From Pelagibacterales bacterium SAG-MED38 (GTDB taxonomy: Bacteria > Pseudomonadota > Alphaproteobacteria > Pelagibacterales > Pelagibacteraceae): a DNA stretch of 53,995 bases. The translations under genes and the position numbers were made by a program. The notes under the pieces were generated by a model. It was not told the origin of the DNA. It made no database searches and saw nothing but the letters and a program-made list of their open reading frames with translations. The stretch is taken from NCBI GenBank assembly GCA_014653585.1, contig JACWEH010000005.1, positions 1 through 53,995 on the forward strand. Reading direction: 5' to 3'. Shown one piece after another: positions 15,409-24,515 of the stretch; position 1 is the first letter of the stretch; every line of letters starts with the position of its first letter.

Positions 15409-15644
15409 TGAATTTTGGAACTTACATATTAATAAGACTAATTACTTTTTACAAATATTTAATCAGCCCCTTAATTGGTCATTCATGCAGATATCTGCCA
15501 ACTTGTTCTGAGTATAGTATTGAAGCATTAAAAACATATGGTTTTTTTAAAGGTCTTTTATTAAGCACTAAAAGAATTTTATCATGCCATCCATGGAGTA
15601 ATGGTGGCTTCGATCCAGTTAAAAAAGTTAAGGTAAAAAAATAA
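15408..15644 (+). CDS. yidD: Membrane protein insertion efficiency factor YidD
   Basis: A 78-residue protein of the YidD (DUF37) family, thought to assist YidC-dependent insertion of membrane proteins. It shows the characteristic amphipathic N-terminal helix and the conserved cysteine motif region: CRYLPTCSEYSIEAL followed by CHPWSNGGFDPV. It overlaps both rnpA and yidC by one base, so it is firmly within the operon. Confidence 0.96.
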   Translation: MNFGTYILIRLITFYKYLISPLIGHSCRYLPTCSEYSIEALKTYGFFKGLLLSTKRILSCHPWSNGGFDPVKKVKVKK

Positions 15645-17323
15645 TGGATTCAAAAAATACAATAGCAGCTATTGCATTATCATCAGCAGTAATTGTTTTA
15701 TACTCATTATTTTTTGTTCCTGAGAAACCAAAAACAAATCAAAATCTAGTTGAAAAAGAAAAAATCGAGCAAAATACGGATACACCCAGCTTAGAACAAA
15801 AACAAACATTGATAAAAGTTTCAAGAAAAGATGCTTTAAGTGAAAGTGAGAGAATTGAGTTTGAAAACTCTAATGTGATTGGTACAATATCTTTAAAAGG
15901 TGCAGCAATAGATGATTTAACTTTCAAAAATTATAATATCGATCTTGAGGGTGATGAAAAAATAACGCTGTTAGGGCCTAAAAATATAGAAGAAGGTTAT
16001 TTAATTGAAAGTGGATTTGTAACTTCAGATAAAAATATAGATATTCCTACATCAGAGACAATTTGGTCTATTAAAGGGAATAAAAAATTAACTGACAATT
16101 CACCAATTAAATTATCTTGGACAAATGATCAGGGAATTACTTTTGAAAAAGAAATTTCTATAGATGATAAATATCTATTTTCCATCAAACAACGAGTTAT
16201 TAACAAAACAAATGATAAATATGACTTTTACTCTTATGGCCAAATTATAAGAAATGAAATCCCAGATATAATAGATTTTTTAATTCTCCATGAAGGTTTA
16301 ATTGCAACATTAGATGATGAGCTAATTGAGGAGGACTATGATGATATTCAAGAGAAAAAATTTACAAAAAATGCTCAAAAAGGTTGGTTGGGTATTAGTG
16401 ATAAATATTGGATTACGTCTTTAATACCTCCACAAAACAAAGGTTTCAAAACCACATTTGATTACAAAGATAAATTTAGAGCAAACTTTATCGCATCAGA
16501 ACCACTTGAGTTGGGTCCAAATAGTTCAATAGAGGAGAATTTACAAATAATTGTTGCTGCCAAAAGAGTGGATGTGATTGATGGCTATGCAAAAAGTTTG
16601 GCTATAGATAAGTTTGACTTGGTTATTGATTGGGGTTTTTTATATTTTATAACAAAACCTCTATTTTTTGGTATTGATTACTTTTTTAAACTACTCGGTA
16701 ATTATGGGTTAGCCATTATAGCTATAACAATTTGTATTCGTTTAGTTTTCTTTCCTCTGGCAAATTTTTCTTTTAGAAGTATGGCAAAAATGAAGGCCCT
16801 TACTCCAGAAATGGTAAGATTAAAAGAACTTCACAAAAATGATAAAATGAAATTACAACAAGAGATGATGGCGCTTTATAAAAAAGAAAAAGTTAATCCA
16901 ATGTCTGGATGTCTTCCAATTCTAATACAAATCCCTGTTTTTTTTGCTTTGTACAAGGTTTTATTCGTCACCATAGAAATGAGACATATGCCTTTTTATG
17001 GATGGATACATGATTTGAGTGAACGTGATCCTACAAGTATATTCAACTTATTTGGGTTGCTGCCTTACGATGTACCTTCATTTTTAATGATTGGTGCTTG
17101 GCCAGTTGCGATGGGAGTTTCAATGTGGGTACAACAAAAATTAAACCCTGCTCCTACTGATCCTATGCAAGCTAAAATATTTATGTTCTTTCCACTATTT
17201 TTGACTGTAATTCTAGCTCCCTTCCCTAGTGGTTTGGTAATTTATTGGACTGTGAATAATATACTAACTATGGCTCAACAAGTGTTCATCATGAAAAGAA
17301 CAACTGTTAAGACCGTCACTTAA
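15644..17323 (+). CDS. yidC: Membrane protein insertase YidC
   Basis: YidC inserts and folds inner-membrane proteins, alone or with SecYEG. The 559 residues show the Gram-negative layout: an N-terminal membrane helix (about 5-22), a large periplasmic domain (about 60-340), then the conserved five-helix insertase domain (about 350-555), which includes NPMSGCLPILIQIPVFFALYKVL and the FPSGLVIYWTVNN segment near the C-terminus. It overlaps yidD by one base. In many Alphaproteobacteria engB follows yidC; here argB follows after 28 bases. Confidence 0.96.
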   Translation: MDSKNTIAAIALSSAVIVLYSLFFVPEKPKTNQNLVEKEKIEQNTDTPSLEQKQTLIKVSRKDALSESERIEFENSNVIGTISLKGAAIDDLTFKNYNIDLEGDEKITLLGPKNIEEGYLIESGFVTSDKNIDIPTSETIWSIKGNKKLTDNSPIKLSWTNDQGITFEKEISIDDKYLFSIKQRVINKTNDKYDFYSYGQIIRNEIPDIIDFLILHEGLIATLDDELIEEDYDDIQEKKFTKNAQKGWLGISDKYWITSLIPPQNKGFKTTFDYKDKFRANFIASEPLELGPNSSIEENLQIIVAAKRVDVIDGYAKSLAIDKFDLVIDWGFLYFITKPLFFGIDYFFKLLGNYGLAIIAITICIRLVFFPLANFSFRSMAKMKALTPEMVRLKELHKNDKMKLQQEMMALYKKEKVNPMSGCLPILIQIPVFFALYKVLFVTIEMRHMPFYGWIHDLSERDPTSIFNLFGLLPYDVPSFLMIGAWPVAMGVSMWVQQKLNPAPTDPMQAKIFMFFPLFLTVILAPFPSGLVIYWTVNNILTMAQQVFIMKRTTVKTVT

Positions 17324-17351
17324 AAATTGATTATCATAAGACAATAAATAA

Positions 17352-18200
17352 ATGGATTTAGAAAAAATACTTCCCAAAGATGGACCACCAATAGATGAGG
17401 TTTCAAAATACATAGAAAAATATAAAAATGATCTCATGGTAATTAAATACGGGGGAAATGTTTTTATAGACAGAAAAATCTTTGATAATTTTATAACAGA
17501 TATAAACATACTAAATAAATTAGGTATTACTTTTACAGTTGTTCACGGAGGAGGTCCTAGAATTAAAAGAGAACTAGACAAATCAAATATTCAATCAAGA
17601 TTTATCAGAGGTTTAAGGGTGACTGATCAAAAAATTATAAACATTGTTGAGTCAGTTTTAATTGATTTTAATAATGATATTGTTGACTCTTTGAAAAAGT
17701 TTGGAACTGATGCTGTCTCAATCCATACAAAAAAAAATAATATCATCAAAGTAATTCCAGAGGCTAAAGAGCTTGGATTTGTAGGGATACCTAATAAAAT
17801 TGATAACAATTTGATTGAAAATATTCTTTATAAAAAACAAGTTCCAATAATTTCACCATTAGGTCTAGGTAATGACAATCATCCATATAATATAAATGGA
17901 GATACGGCTGCAGGTGCAATTGCGAAGTCATTAAAATCAAGAAGATTGCTATTAATGACCAACGTCGAAGGGGTTTTAGATAAAAACAAAAAACTAATTG
18001 ATGAAATCTCTTCCTCTGAAATTTTAAAAATGATTGAGGATAATATAATTACCGAAGGCATGATACCTAAAATTAATACTTGTTTGGATGCTGTAAATAA
18101 TGGAGTAACAGCAGTTGGAATAATTGATGGTAGAAAACAACACTCTATACTATTTGAAATTTTTTCCGACAAAGGCTCTGGAACTTTGATTAGAAAATGA
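17352..18200 (+). CDS. argB: Acetylglutamate kinase
   Basis: ArgB phosphorylates N-acetylglutamate in arginine synthesis. The 282 residues fit the amino-acid kinase family: VIKYGGN near residue 32 (ATP-binding Lys), VVHGGGPRI (acetylglutamate-binding glycine loop), NINGDTAAGAIA in the middle and GMIPKINTCLDAV near the C-terminus. The stop overlaps the next gene as ATGA. It starts a plus-strand run with a HAD phosphatase, dapD, dapE and the deacetylase-like gene. Confidence 0.94.
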   Translation: MDLEKILPKDGPPIDEVSKYIEKYKNDLMVIKYGGNVFIDRKIFDNFITDINILNKLGITFTVVHGGGPRIKRELDKSNIQSRFIRGLRVTDQKIINIVESVLIDFNNDIVDSLKKFGTDAVSIHTKKNNIIKVIPEAKELGFVGIPNKIDNNLIENILYKKQVPIISPLGLGNDNHPYNINGDTAAGAIAKSLKSRRLLLMTNVEGVLDKNKKLIDEISSSEILKMIEDNIITEGMIPKINTCLDAVNNGVTAVGIIDGRKQHSILFEIFSDKGSGTLIRK

Positions 18201-18889
18201 AAAATTTTAAAGAAATGAAATATCTTCTGTTGGACCTTGACGGAGTTTGTTATGGTAAACACAATAACTACAGTTTAGAGAAAGTGTTTGGCCAAGTATC
18301 GCGAAGAATGACAATGTTCATATCTGAAAGACTGAAAATAGATATGGAAGAAGCAAAAAAATTACAGACTGATTATTTTTATAAGTACAATACTAGTTTA
18401 AATGGTTTAATGATACATCATGATATACCCCCAGAAGAATTCCTAAAATATGTCCACACAATAGATCTTTCATTTATGAAAGAGGACAAGATTATGAGGA
18501 ATGAACTTGAAAAACTAGATATGGAAAAATTTATTTTTACAAATGGCAGCGCTGAACATGCTAAAAATATTTTAACCCATCTAGGAGTATATGATCTCTT
18601 TGGAAGAGATAAAGTTTTTGATATTAAAGATGCTGGGTATGTGCCAAAACCTGAGGCTAAAACTTTTGATTTAATGGTTGAAAAATTTGGATTAAATCCA
18701 AAAGAAACAATTTACATAGAAGATATCGCAAAAAACCTTAGTATTGGTTATGAAAGAGGATGTGCAACTGTTTGGTTAATTAATGATGAACATTTTGGTA
18801 AGATGGATTCTGATAAAGATTATATTTCTCATAAAATTGAAAATCTGTCTTTATTTCTTAAGGAAATAAGGTTATTAAAAAGTCAATAA
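18197..18889 (+). CDS. HAD-family hydrolase, pyrimidine 5'-nucleotidase-like
   Basis: A 230-residue haloacid dehalogenase-type phosphatase. Motif I is DLDGVCYG (nucleophile Asp in DLDG, about residue 14), motif II is FTNGS, motif III is the KPEAKTF lysine and motif IV is YIEDIAKN. The all-helical cap and the overall pattern resemble the SDT1/YjjG-like pyrimidine 5'-nucleotidases found beside argB in Alphaproteobacteria. The exact substrate is uncertain. It overlaps argB by four bases and is followed by dapD after 3 bases. Confidence 0.8.
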   Translation: MKNFKEMKYLLLDLDGVCYGKHNNYSLEKVFGQVSRRMTMFISERLKIDMEEAKKLQTDYFYKYNTSLNGLMIHHDIPPEEFLKYVHTIDLSFMKEDKIMRNELEKLDMEKFIFTNGSAEHAKNILTHLGVYDLFGRDKVFDIKDAGYVPKPEAKTFDLMVEKFGLNPKETIYIEDIAKNLSIGYERGCATVWLINDEHFGKMDSDKDYISHKIENLSLFLKEIRLLKSQ

Positions 18890-18892
18890 ACT

Positions 18893-19720
18893 ATGTCTTT
18901 AGAAAAAATTATAAATGATGCTTGGGAAAATAAAGATCAAATAAATCCAAATTCGGATCAGTCTTTAAAGGATACAATCAATCAAGTAATAAGTGACTTA
19001 GATAGTGGTAAATCAAGAGTTGCTGAAAAAATAAATGGAGAATGGGTAACTCATCAACACTTAAAGAAAGCAATCATGCTAAGTTTTAGAATTTACCCGA
19101 TGGAAAATTTAAATGGACCATATTCCAGTTGGTATGATAAGTCACATTTGTTAAAAGGAAAAACAGCTGGCTGGACAAAAGAAGATCATGAGAGAGCAGG
19201 TTTTAGAATGGTTCCAAACTCACCTGTTAGAAAAGGATCATTCGTAGGTAAAGATGCTGTTCTTATGCCATGTTATGTAAATATTGGTGCTTACATCGGG
19301 GCTAAAACCATGATGGATACATTCAGTCGTGCTGGGAGTTGTTGCCAGATTGGAGAGAATTGCCATATTTCTGCTGGGTCAGGAGTTGGGGGGGTGCTTG
19401 AACCTGCTCAGGCATTACCTACAATAATAGAAGATAATGTATTTTTAGGAGCAATGTCTGAAGTGGTTGAAGGAGTGATTGTTGGAGAAGGTTCTGTGTT
19501 AAGCATGGGAATGCTGATTACACAATCTACAAAAATTGTAAATAGATCAACTGGTGAGATCACGTATGGGAGGATTCCTCCATACTCAGTTGTTGTACCA
19601 GGTTCTCTTCCTGATAAAAAAAATCCATCTGCTCCATCACTAAGCTGTGCAGTAATAATCAAGCAAGTAGATGAAAAGACTAGATCAAAGACATCAATTA
19701 ATGATCTGTTAAGAGATTAA
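18893..19720 (+). CDS. dapD: Tetrahydrodipicolinate N-succinyltransferase
   Basis: DapD succinylates tetrahydrodipicolinate in the succinylase branch of lysine and diaminopimelate synthesis. The 275 residues have the left-handed beta-helix hexapeptide repeats (about residues 110-230), including SRAGSCCQIGENCHISAGSG, and a C-terminal GSLPDKKNPSAPSL segment. The length equals the E. coli enzyme. dapE follows after 2 bases, so two steps of the pathway are co-transcribed. Confidence 0.96.
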   Translation: MSLEKIINDAWENKDQINPNSDQSLKDTINQVISDLDSGKSRVAEKINGEWVTHQHLKKAIMLSFRIYPMENLNGPYSSWYDKSHLLKGKTAGWTKEDHERAGFRMVPNSPVRKGSFVGKDAVLMPCYVNIGAYIGAKTMMDTFSRAGSCCQIGENCHISAGSGVGGVLEPAQALPTIIEDNVFLGAMSEVVEGVIVGEGSVLSMGMLITQSTKIVNRSTGEITYGRIPPYSVVVPGSLPDKKNPSAPSLSCAVIIKQVDEKTRSKTSINDLLRD

Positions 19721-19722
19721 AC

Positions 19723-20880
19723 ATGCAAAAAATTAATGAATTGCAATTAGCCAAAGAGCTAATTAGGTTTCCAACTGTTACTCCAGTAGACGCTGGCGTG
19801 ATGAAATTTTTAGAAAAAAAATTAAAAAAACTTGGTTTCAAAACAAAATTACTTGAATTTAAAGAAAAAGATTTCAAACCAGTTAAAAATTTATATGCAA
19901 GGTTGGGAACAAAGGAACCTAATTTTTGTTATGCAGGTCACTTAGATGTTGTTCCCCCAGGTAATATAAGAGATTGGACGATAAATCCATTTAGCCCATC
20001 TGTTAAAAATAATCATTTAATTGGAAGAGGTGCAAATGATATGAAAAGTTCTGTTGCATCTTTTGTTTCTGCTGTAAGCACTTTTTTATCAAAAAATAAA
20101 AAATTTAATGGATCAATTAGTTTATTAATTACTGGAGATGAAGAGGGTGATGCAATAAATGGTACCAAAAAAGTTGTAGAATATTTAAAAAAAAGAAAAG
20201 AGAAAATAAATTTTTGTCTTGTTGGTGAGCCAACTAATCCAAATAAATTAGGTGAGATGATTAAAATCGGGCGTAGGGGAAGTTTAACTGGGAAATTGAC
20301 CATAATCGGCCACCAAGGTCATGTTGCGTATCCTTCTAGAGCAAATAATCCTTCGACCACAATTGTTAATATTTTAAAAGAATTAAAAGATATTAATTTT
20401 GATAAAGGGACTAAGGATTTTCAACCTACAAACTTGGAGGTTACTAAGATTAATATAAATAATACTGCAGATAATGTTATTCCAGCAACAGCTGAAGCAA
20501 CATTTAATATAAGATTTAACAACAAACATTCCTCTAATTCTCTAAAAAAAAGACTTAACAAAATCTTTAAAAGAATAGCAAAAAAACATAAATCAAAATT
20601 CAAAATAGAATACAGAGTTTCTGGTGAAGCTTTCTTAACAAAACCTAATAAAACTACATTTATGATACAAAATATTGTTAAAAAGATAACTAAACTGAAA
20701 CCAAAATTATCTACAACAGGAGGAACTTCAGACTTACGATTTATAAGGACTATATGTCCTGGTCTTGAATTTGGTTTAGTTGGAAAAACTATGCATAAAG
20801 TTGATGAGGCAGTATCTTTAAAAGATTTAAAAAATCTTACTAAAATTTATGAAAGCATTTTAAAAAATTATTTCAAATGA
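19723..20880 (+). CDS. dapE: Succinyl-diaminopimelate desuccinylase
   Basis: DapE hydrolyses succinyl-diaminopimelate, feeding lysine and peptidoglycan. The 385 residues are an M20-type zinc peptidase with the metal ligands in view: His73 and the neighbouring Asp75 (GHLDVVPPG), bridging Asp106 (GANDMKSS) and Glu140-Glu141 (GDEEGDA). The family TSDLRFI-type segment near the C-terminus (TGGTSDLRFI) is present. It is immediately downstream of dapD, and its stop overlaps the next gene (ATGA). Confidence 0.96.
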   Translation: MQKINELQLAKELIRFPTVTPVDAGVMKFLEKKLKKLGFKTKLLEFKEKDFKPVKNLYARLGTKEPNFCYAGHLDVVPPGNIRDWTINPFSPSVKNNHLIGRGANDMKSSVASFVSAVSTFLSKNKKFNGSISLLITGDEEGDAINGTKKVVEYLKKRKEKINFCLVGEPTNPNKLGEMIKIGRRGSLTGKLTIIGHQGHVAYPSRANNPSTTIVNILKELKDINFDKGTKDFQPTNLEVTKININNTADNVIPATAEATFNIRFNNKHSSNSLKKRLNKIFKRIAKKHKSKFKIEYRVSGEAFLTKPNKTTFMIQNIVKKITKLKPKLSTTGGTSDLRFIRTICPGLEFGLVGKTMHKVDEAVSLKDLKNLTKIYESILKNYFK

Positions 20881-21800
20881 ATACAGCGATTATAAATTCT
20901 GATTCCTATGAAAAACATGACACTGGTAACGGTCATCCTGAACAGCCTAAAAGAGTAATTGCAATAAAAGAAAAATTAAAAAAAAGAACTGATCTGATTT
21001 GGGAAAAACCAGGTTGTGTGCCTGACGATATATTGGCAATGACGCATTCAAAAGAATATATTCATAAATTAAATAGTTCCTTTCCACAACAAGGTCTAAA
21101 GTTTTTAGATGGTGATACTGTCATTTCACCAGATAGTAAAAAAGCAGTATTTGATGCTGCTGGCTCAACGATTAGGGCGATAGATGGAATAGAAAATAAA
21201 GAATTTAAGAACGCATTTTGTCTAGCAAGGCCTCCTGGACATCATGCAGAAAAGGATAAGGCAATGGGATTTTGTTGTATATCAAATGCTGGAGTAGCTA
21301 CTAATTATTTAATCAAAAATTATAAATATAAGAGGGTTGCATGCGTAGATTTTGATGTGCACTGGGGAAATGGAAATTATGATGTTATGCGTAATAACAA
21401 AAATTCATTGTATATATCAACACATCAATATCCTTTTTATCCCGGTGGAGGTACTGACAAAGATAAGGGTGACTTTAATAATTCTTTAAATATACCTTTA
21501 CCAGCAGGTACAAACTCGGAAGAATATTTTAACGCATTTGATAGAGTTTTAGATAGATTAGTTAATTATAAACCTGATTTTTTAATATTTTCAGCAGGTT
21601 TTGATGCACATAATGATGATCCTTTAGCTCAATTTAAATTAAAATCAAAAGATTTTTACGAAATTACCAGAAGAACTTTAGCTGCTACCAACGATTTTAC
21701 TAAAGGAAAAGTTATTTCTCTTCTTGAAGGTGGTTATGACTTAAATGCGTTATCTGAAAGTGCTAATGAACATGTTAACGCACTTGTAGAATTCAATTGA
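20877..21800 (+). CDS. Histone deacetylase-like / acetylpolyamine amidohydrolase family protein
   Basis: A 307-residue zinc amidohydrolase of the arginase-deacetylase superfamily (class II HDAC-like). Catalytic features are complete: His122-His123 in RPPGHHAE, zinc ligands Asp160 and His162 in DFDVHWGNG (relatives usually have VHHGNG) and Asp243 in SAGFDAHNDDP, with the GGYD tyrosine near the C-terminus. Bacterial members deacetylate polyamines or other small acetylated compounds, sometimes proteins; the substrate here is not known. It overlaps dapE by 4 bases, and a SET-domain gene follows after 30 bases on the same strand. Confidence 0.88.
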   Translation: MNTAIINSDSYEKHDTGNGHPEQPKRVIAIKEKLKKRTDLIWEKPGCVPDDILAMTHSKEYIHKLNSSFPQQGLKFLDGDTVISPDSKKAVFDAAGSTIRAIDGIENKEFKNAFCLARPPGHHAEKDKAMGFCCISNAGVATNYLIKNYKYKRVACVDFDVHWGNGNYDVMRNNKNSLYISTHQYPFYPGGGTDKDKGDFNNSLNIPLPAGTNSEEYFNAFDRVLDRLVNYKPDFLIFSAGFDAHNDDPLAQFKLKSKDFYEITRRTLAATNDFTKGKVISLLEGGYDLNALSESANEHVNALVEFN

Positions 21801-21830
21801 TTTAAACTAAGTAAATAATAAATCTCTCAA

Positions 21831-22319
21831 ATGAAACTTTATAGAATTAAAAGATCTAAAATTGATAAAAAAGGTCGAGGTCTTTATGCTACACGTGATA
21901 TTAAAGAAGGAACAAAAATAATAAACTATGTTGGCAAAATTATTACAAATAAAGAAGTAGATGAGTCAACTAAGTTTGATAATAAAAAACCTATTTACTT
22001 ATTCACATTAAATAAAAGATATACCCTCGATGGAGATTTTTCATGGAATATCGCAGGTCTAGTAAACCATAGTTGCAATAATAACTGTGATTATAATGGT
22101 AAGGGACTTAAAGTATGGATTACTGCAATTCGTGATATTAAAAAAGGTGAAGAGTTTACTTGTGATTATGGATTTGGTTATGATGAGGACTATAAACAAT
22201 TTTCTTGCAAATGTGGTTCAAAAAATTGCTGTGGTTATATTGTAAGAGCAGAGTCTAGATGGAGAATAAATAAAAAGTTTGCAATGAGTAAAAAAAAATT
22301 AATAAATAACTCTCGCTAA
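21831..22319 (+). CDS. SET-domain protein methyltransferase
   Basis: A 162-residue protein that is almost entirely a SET domain with a post-SET cysteine cluster. Visible features are GRGLYATRDI (SAM-binding N-terminal part), NHSC at residues 79-82, EEFTCDYG with catalytic Tyr113, and a C-x-C-x4-C post-SET motif (Cys126, 128, 133). Bacterial SET proteins methylate lysines of ribosomal, histone-like or other proteins. The adjacent HDAC-like gene makes a shared role in removing and adding lysine marks a tempting inference, but the substrate is unknown. It converges on truA with a 21-base overlap. Confidence 0.85.
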   Translation: MKLYRIKRSKIDKKGRGLYATRDIKEGTKIINYVGKIITNKEVDESTKFDNKKPIYLFTLNKRYTLDGDFSWNIAGLVNHSCNNNCDYNGKGLKVWITAIRDIKKGEEFTCDYGFGYDEDYKQFSCKCGSKNCCGYIVRAESRWRINKKFAMSKKKLINNSR

Positions 22320-23040
22320 ATAAAGACCCTCAGGTGGTGCCGGTGGTGCACACAAAATCCTTTTTTTGGAATTGAAAACAAAACTAAATTTTTTTAAAGT
22401 CCATTTTTTCTCACCTACATATTTCAAACAACCAACCATTGATCGAACTTGTTGTTGTAGAAAAGATTGAGATTGAAATTCTATTTCTATTTTATTATTT
22501 CTAGATTTTATCTTAACAGATCTCATAGTTTTAATTGGACTTTTAGCTCTACAACTAGAAGCTCTGAAGGTAGAAAAATCCTTTGTACCAACTAATTTTT
22601 TTGCAGCCTTTTTCATTATTATTAAATCGAGTTTATGAATAATGTGCCATCCTCTATTTTTATCTATTACAGGTCTACTTAAACGATTAATTATTATATA
22701 CTTGTATATTCTCATTTTTGCGGAAAATCTTGCATGAAAATCTTTGCCCCTTTTTTTAATTTTAATAATTGTAATCATTTCCTTGTTTAAAAAATGATTT
22801 AAAGATTTGACAAATTTACTCAAATTTTCAATTTTTTTTTTTACACTCAAAGTGAGCAGATTGTTCAAGTGCGTGAACTCCTTTGTCTAATCTTCCAGCA
22901 CCAAACAAAATAATTTTTTCTTTTAATAATTTGGAAATTCTCTCTTGAATAAGACCTTGTATAGTTTTGCCTTTTTTTTGAATTTGCCAACCTCTAAAAT
23001 CGGTGCCAACATATTCTATTAATATTTGATATCTAAACAT
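22299..23040 (-). pseudogene. truA: tRNA pseudouridine synthase A, frameshifted at an 11-A run
   Basis: TruA makes pseudouridine at positions 38-40 of tRNA anticodon stems. The gene is split into two frames. The first (from 23040) has the TruA N-terminus including EYVGTDF and the catalytic Asp52 in GAGRLDKGVHA, then ends shortly after AHFECKKK. The second frame supplies the rest, including DFHARFSA, FRASSCRAKSP and QQQVRSMVGCL. The shift lies in a run of eleven T on the plus strand (22832-22842). Removing one base would give a 246-residue protein of normal length with every expected motif. It is either a sequencing or amplification error, a recent mutation, or slippage-dependent expression. 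The start overlaps fmt by 8 bases. Confidence 0.9.
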
Positions 23041-23965
23041 TAGATATGATTGAGCCTTTTCTTATTTGGGATCCGAGCATAAACTCTCCTGTTTTTTGAA
23101 CCTTTTTCCCCTCTCTCTGTATTTCAAAAACTTTGATAGATTTTTCTCCTCCGCACGCTATTTCAAGATTATCTGATATAACCTCGCCATTATGACCAAT
23201 ACCATTTCCAATTTCTGCTTTTAAAATTTTATATCTTTGACCATTGAAATTAAAAAAAGCCCCAGGGGAGGGATACAAACCATTGATTTTTCCAATTATT
23301 TTTGAAGCATCGCTTTTCCAATCTATTAGCCCCTCATTTTTAGTAATTTTTTTTGCATAAGTGGCTTTGGAGTTATCTTGATTAACAAACTTTGATTTGC
23401 CATTAAAAATTTCATCTATAACATTTGAAATTTTATCCGCTGCTAATATAGCAAGTTTTTCAGAGACCTCTTCAGCATTATGTTTTTGGTCAATTTTTAT
23501 TTTATATATTTTGCTTATAGGTCCACAATCTAATTCCTCATTGATTCTCATTATACTGATCCCTGTTTCTGTATCTAAATTCATGATTGCTCTCTGAATA
23601 GGTGCGGCACCTCTCCATTTCGGTAGTATTGATGCGTGAATATTTATAAAACCTTTCTTTGTTAAACTTAAAAATTCTTTAGGAATTATTTGTCCATAAG
23701 CAACAACAATTGCAAGATCAGCATTCATTTTTTTTAAAAACTCGTATTCCTCAGTATTGTTATTCAAGCTCTGGGGAGATCTAAAATTTATTTTTAATGT
23801 TTCCGCTATACTTTGAACTGGTGACTTATTTATCTTCTGACCTCTATGAGATTTTTGAGGTGGTTGTGTATATACCAGATTTATTGGAAATCCATTTTGA
23901 TAAAGAGATTTTAATATAGGAACTGCAAACATGGGTGTACCCATAAAAATTATTTTTTTAGGCAT
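23033..23965 (-). CDS. fmt: Methionyl-tRNA formyltransferase
   Basis: Fmt formylates initiator Met-tRNA for translation start. The 310 residues contain the formyltransferase catalytic residues Asn108 and His110 in INIHASILPKWRGAAPIQ and Asp146 in ELDCGPI. MGTPMFAVP at the start is typical. The C-terminal OB-like tRNA-binding domain is present. It lies between def (2 bases upstream) and truA (8-base overlap), the conserved def-fmt order. Confidence 0.96.
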   Translation of the reverse strand: MPKKIIFMGTPMFAVPILKSLYQNGFPINLVYTQPPQKSHRGQKINKSPVQSIAETLKINFRSPQSLNNNTEEYEFLKKMNADLAIVVAYGQIIPKEFLSLTKKGFINIHASILPKWRGAAPIQRAIMNLDTETGISIMRINEELDCGPISKIYKIKIDQKHNAEEVSEKLAILAADKISNVIDEIFNGKSKFVNQDNSKATYAKKITKNEGLIDWKSDASKIIGKINGLYPSPGAFFNFNGQRYKILKAEIGNGIGHNGEVISDNLEIACGGEKSIKVFEIQREGKKVQKTGEFMLGSQIRKGSIISNV

Positions 23966-23967
23966 TT

Positions 23968-24492
23968 CTAAACTAGTATTCTATCAGGATTTTTTTTTGT
24001 TTTTGAAATTTTCTTAATGATGATATCTCTTTTTAATTTTGATAAATAATCAATTATTAATTTTCCATCTAAATGATTTATTTCGTGTTGTAAACAAGTT
24101 GATAAAAGTCCATCACACTTTAAGTTTTTTTTTTCTCCATTTATATCAATATATTCCACTTCGCAAATTTTTGGCCTTTCAATTTCTATAAAGGTGTCTG
24201 GAATTGATAAACAACCCTCTTCATAAATTGAGGTTTCATTACTAATTTTTTTTATAATGGGGTTTATAAAACTTAAAGGCTTCTTTTTTTCATCTTTGGT
24301 GGACACATCAATTACTAAAATTCTTTTCAGAACACCTATTTGCACTGCAGCTAATCCAATACCTTTTGATGCATACATTGTATCAAATAAATCATTGATA
24401 AGTTTTTTTTCATTATTGCTAACTTTTTCTAATGGTTCAGAGATTTTTTTTAAAATTTCATCAGGAACTGTAATTATATCTTTAATGCTCAT
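23968..24492 (-). CDS. def: Peptide deformylase
   Basis: Def removes the formyl group from new proteins. All three family motifs are present in the 174 residues: GIGLAAVQ (44-51), EEGCLSIP with metal ligand Cys94, and the HExxH motif QHEINHLDG with His136, Glu137 and His140. The length is normal. It is followed by fmt after 2 bases, and a secreted unknown gene lies upstream on the same strand. Confidence 0.97.
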   Translation of the reverse strand: MSIKDIITVPDEILKKISEPLEKVSNNEKKLINDLFDTMYASKGIGLAAVQIGVLKRILVIDVSTKDEKKKPLSFINPIIKKISNETSIYEEGCLSIPDTFIEIERPKICEVEYIDINGEKKNLKCDGLLSTCLQHEINHLDGKLIIDYLSKLKRDIIIKKISKTKKNPDRILV

Positions 24493-24515
24493 CCGATAAG
24501 TAATTAAACTAATTT

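Noticed and set aside
22299..23040. Two separate genes in place of truA
   Set aside because: The two frames carry complementary halves of one TruA and join with a single-base change.
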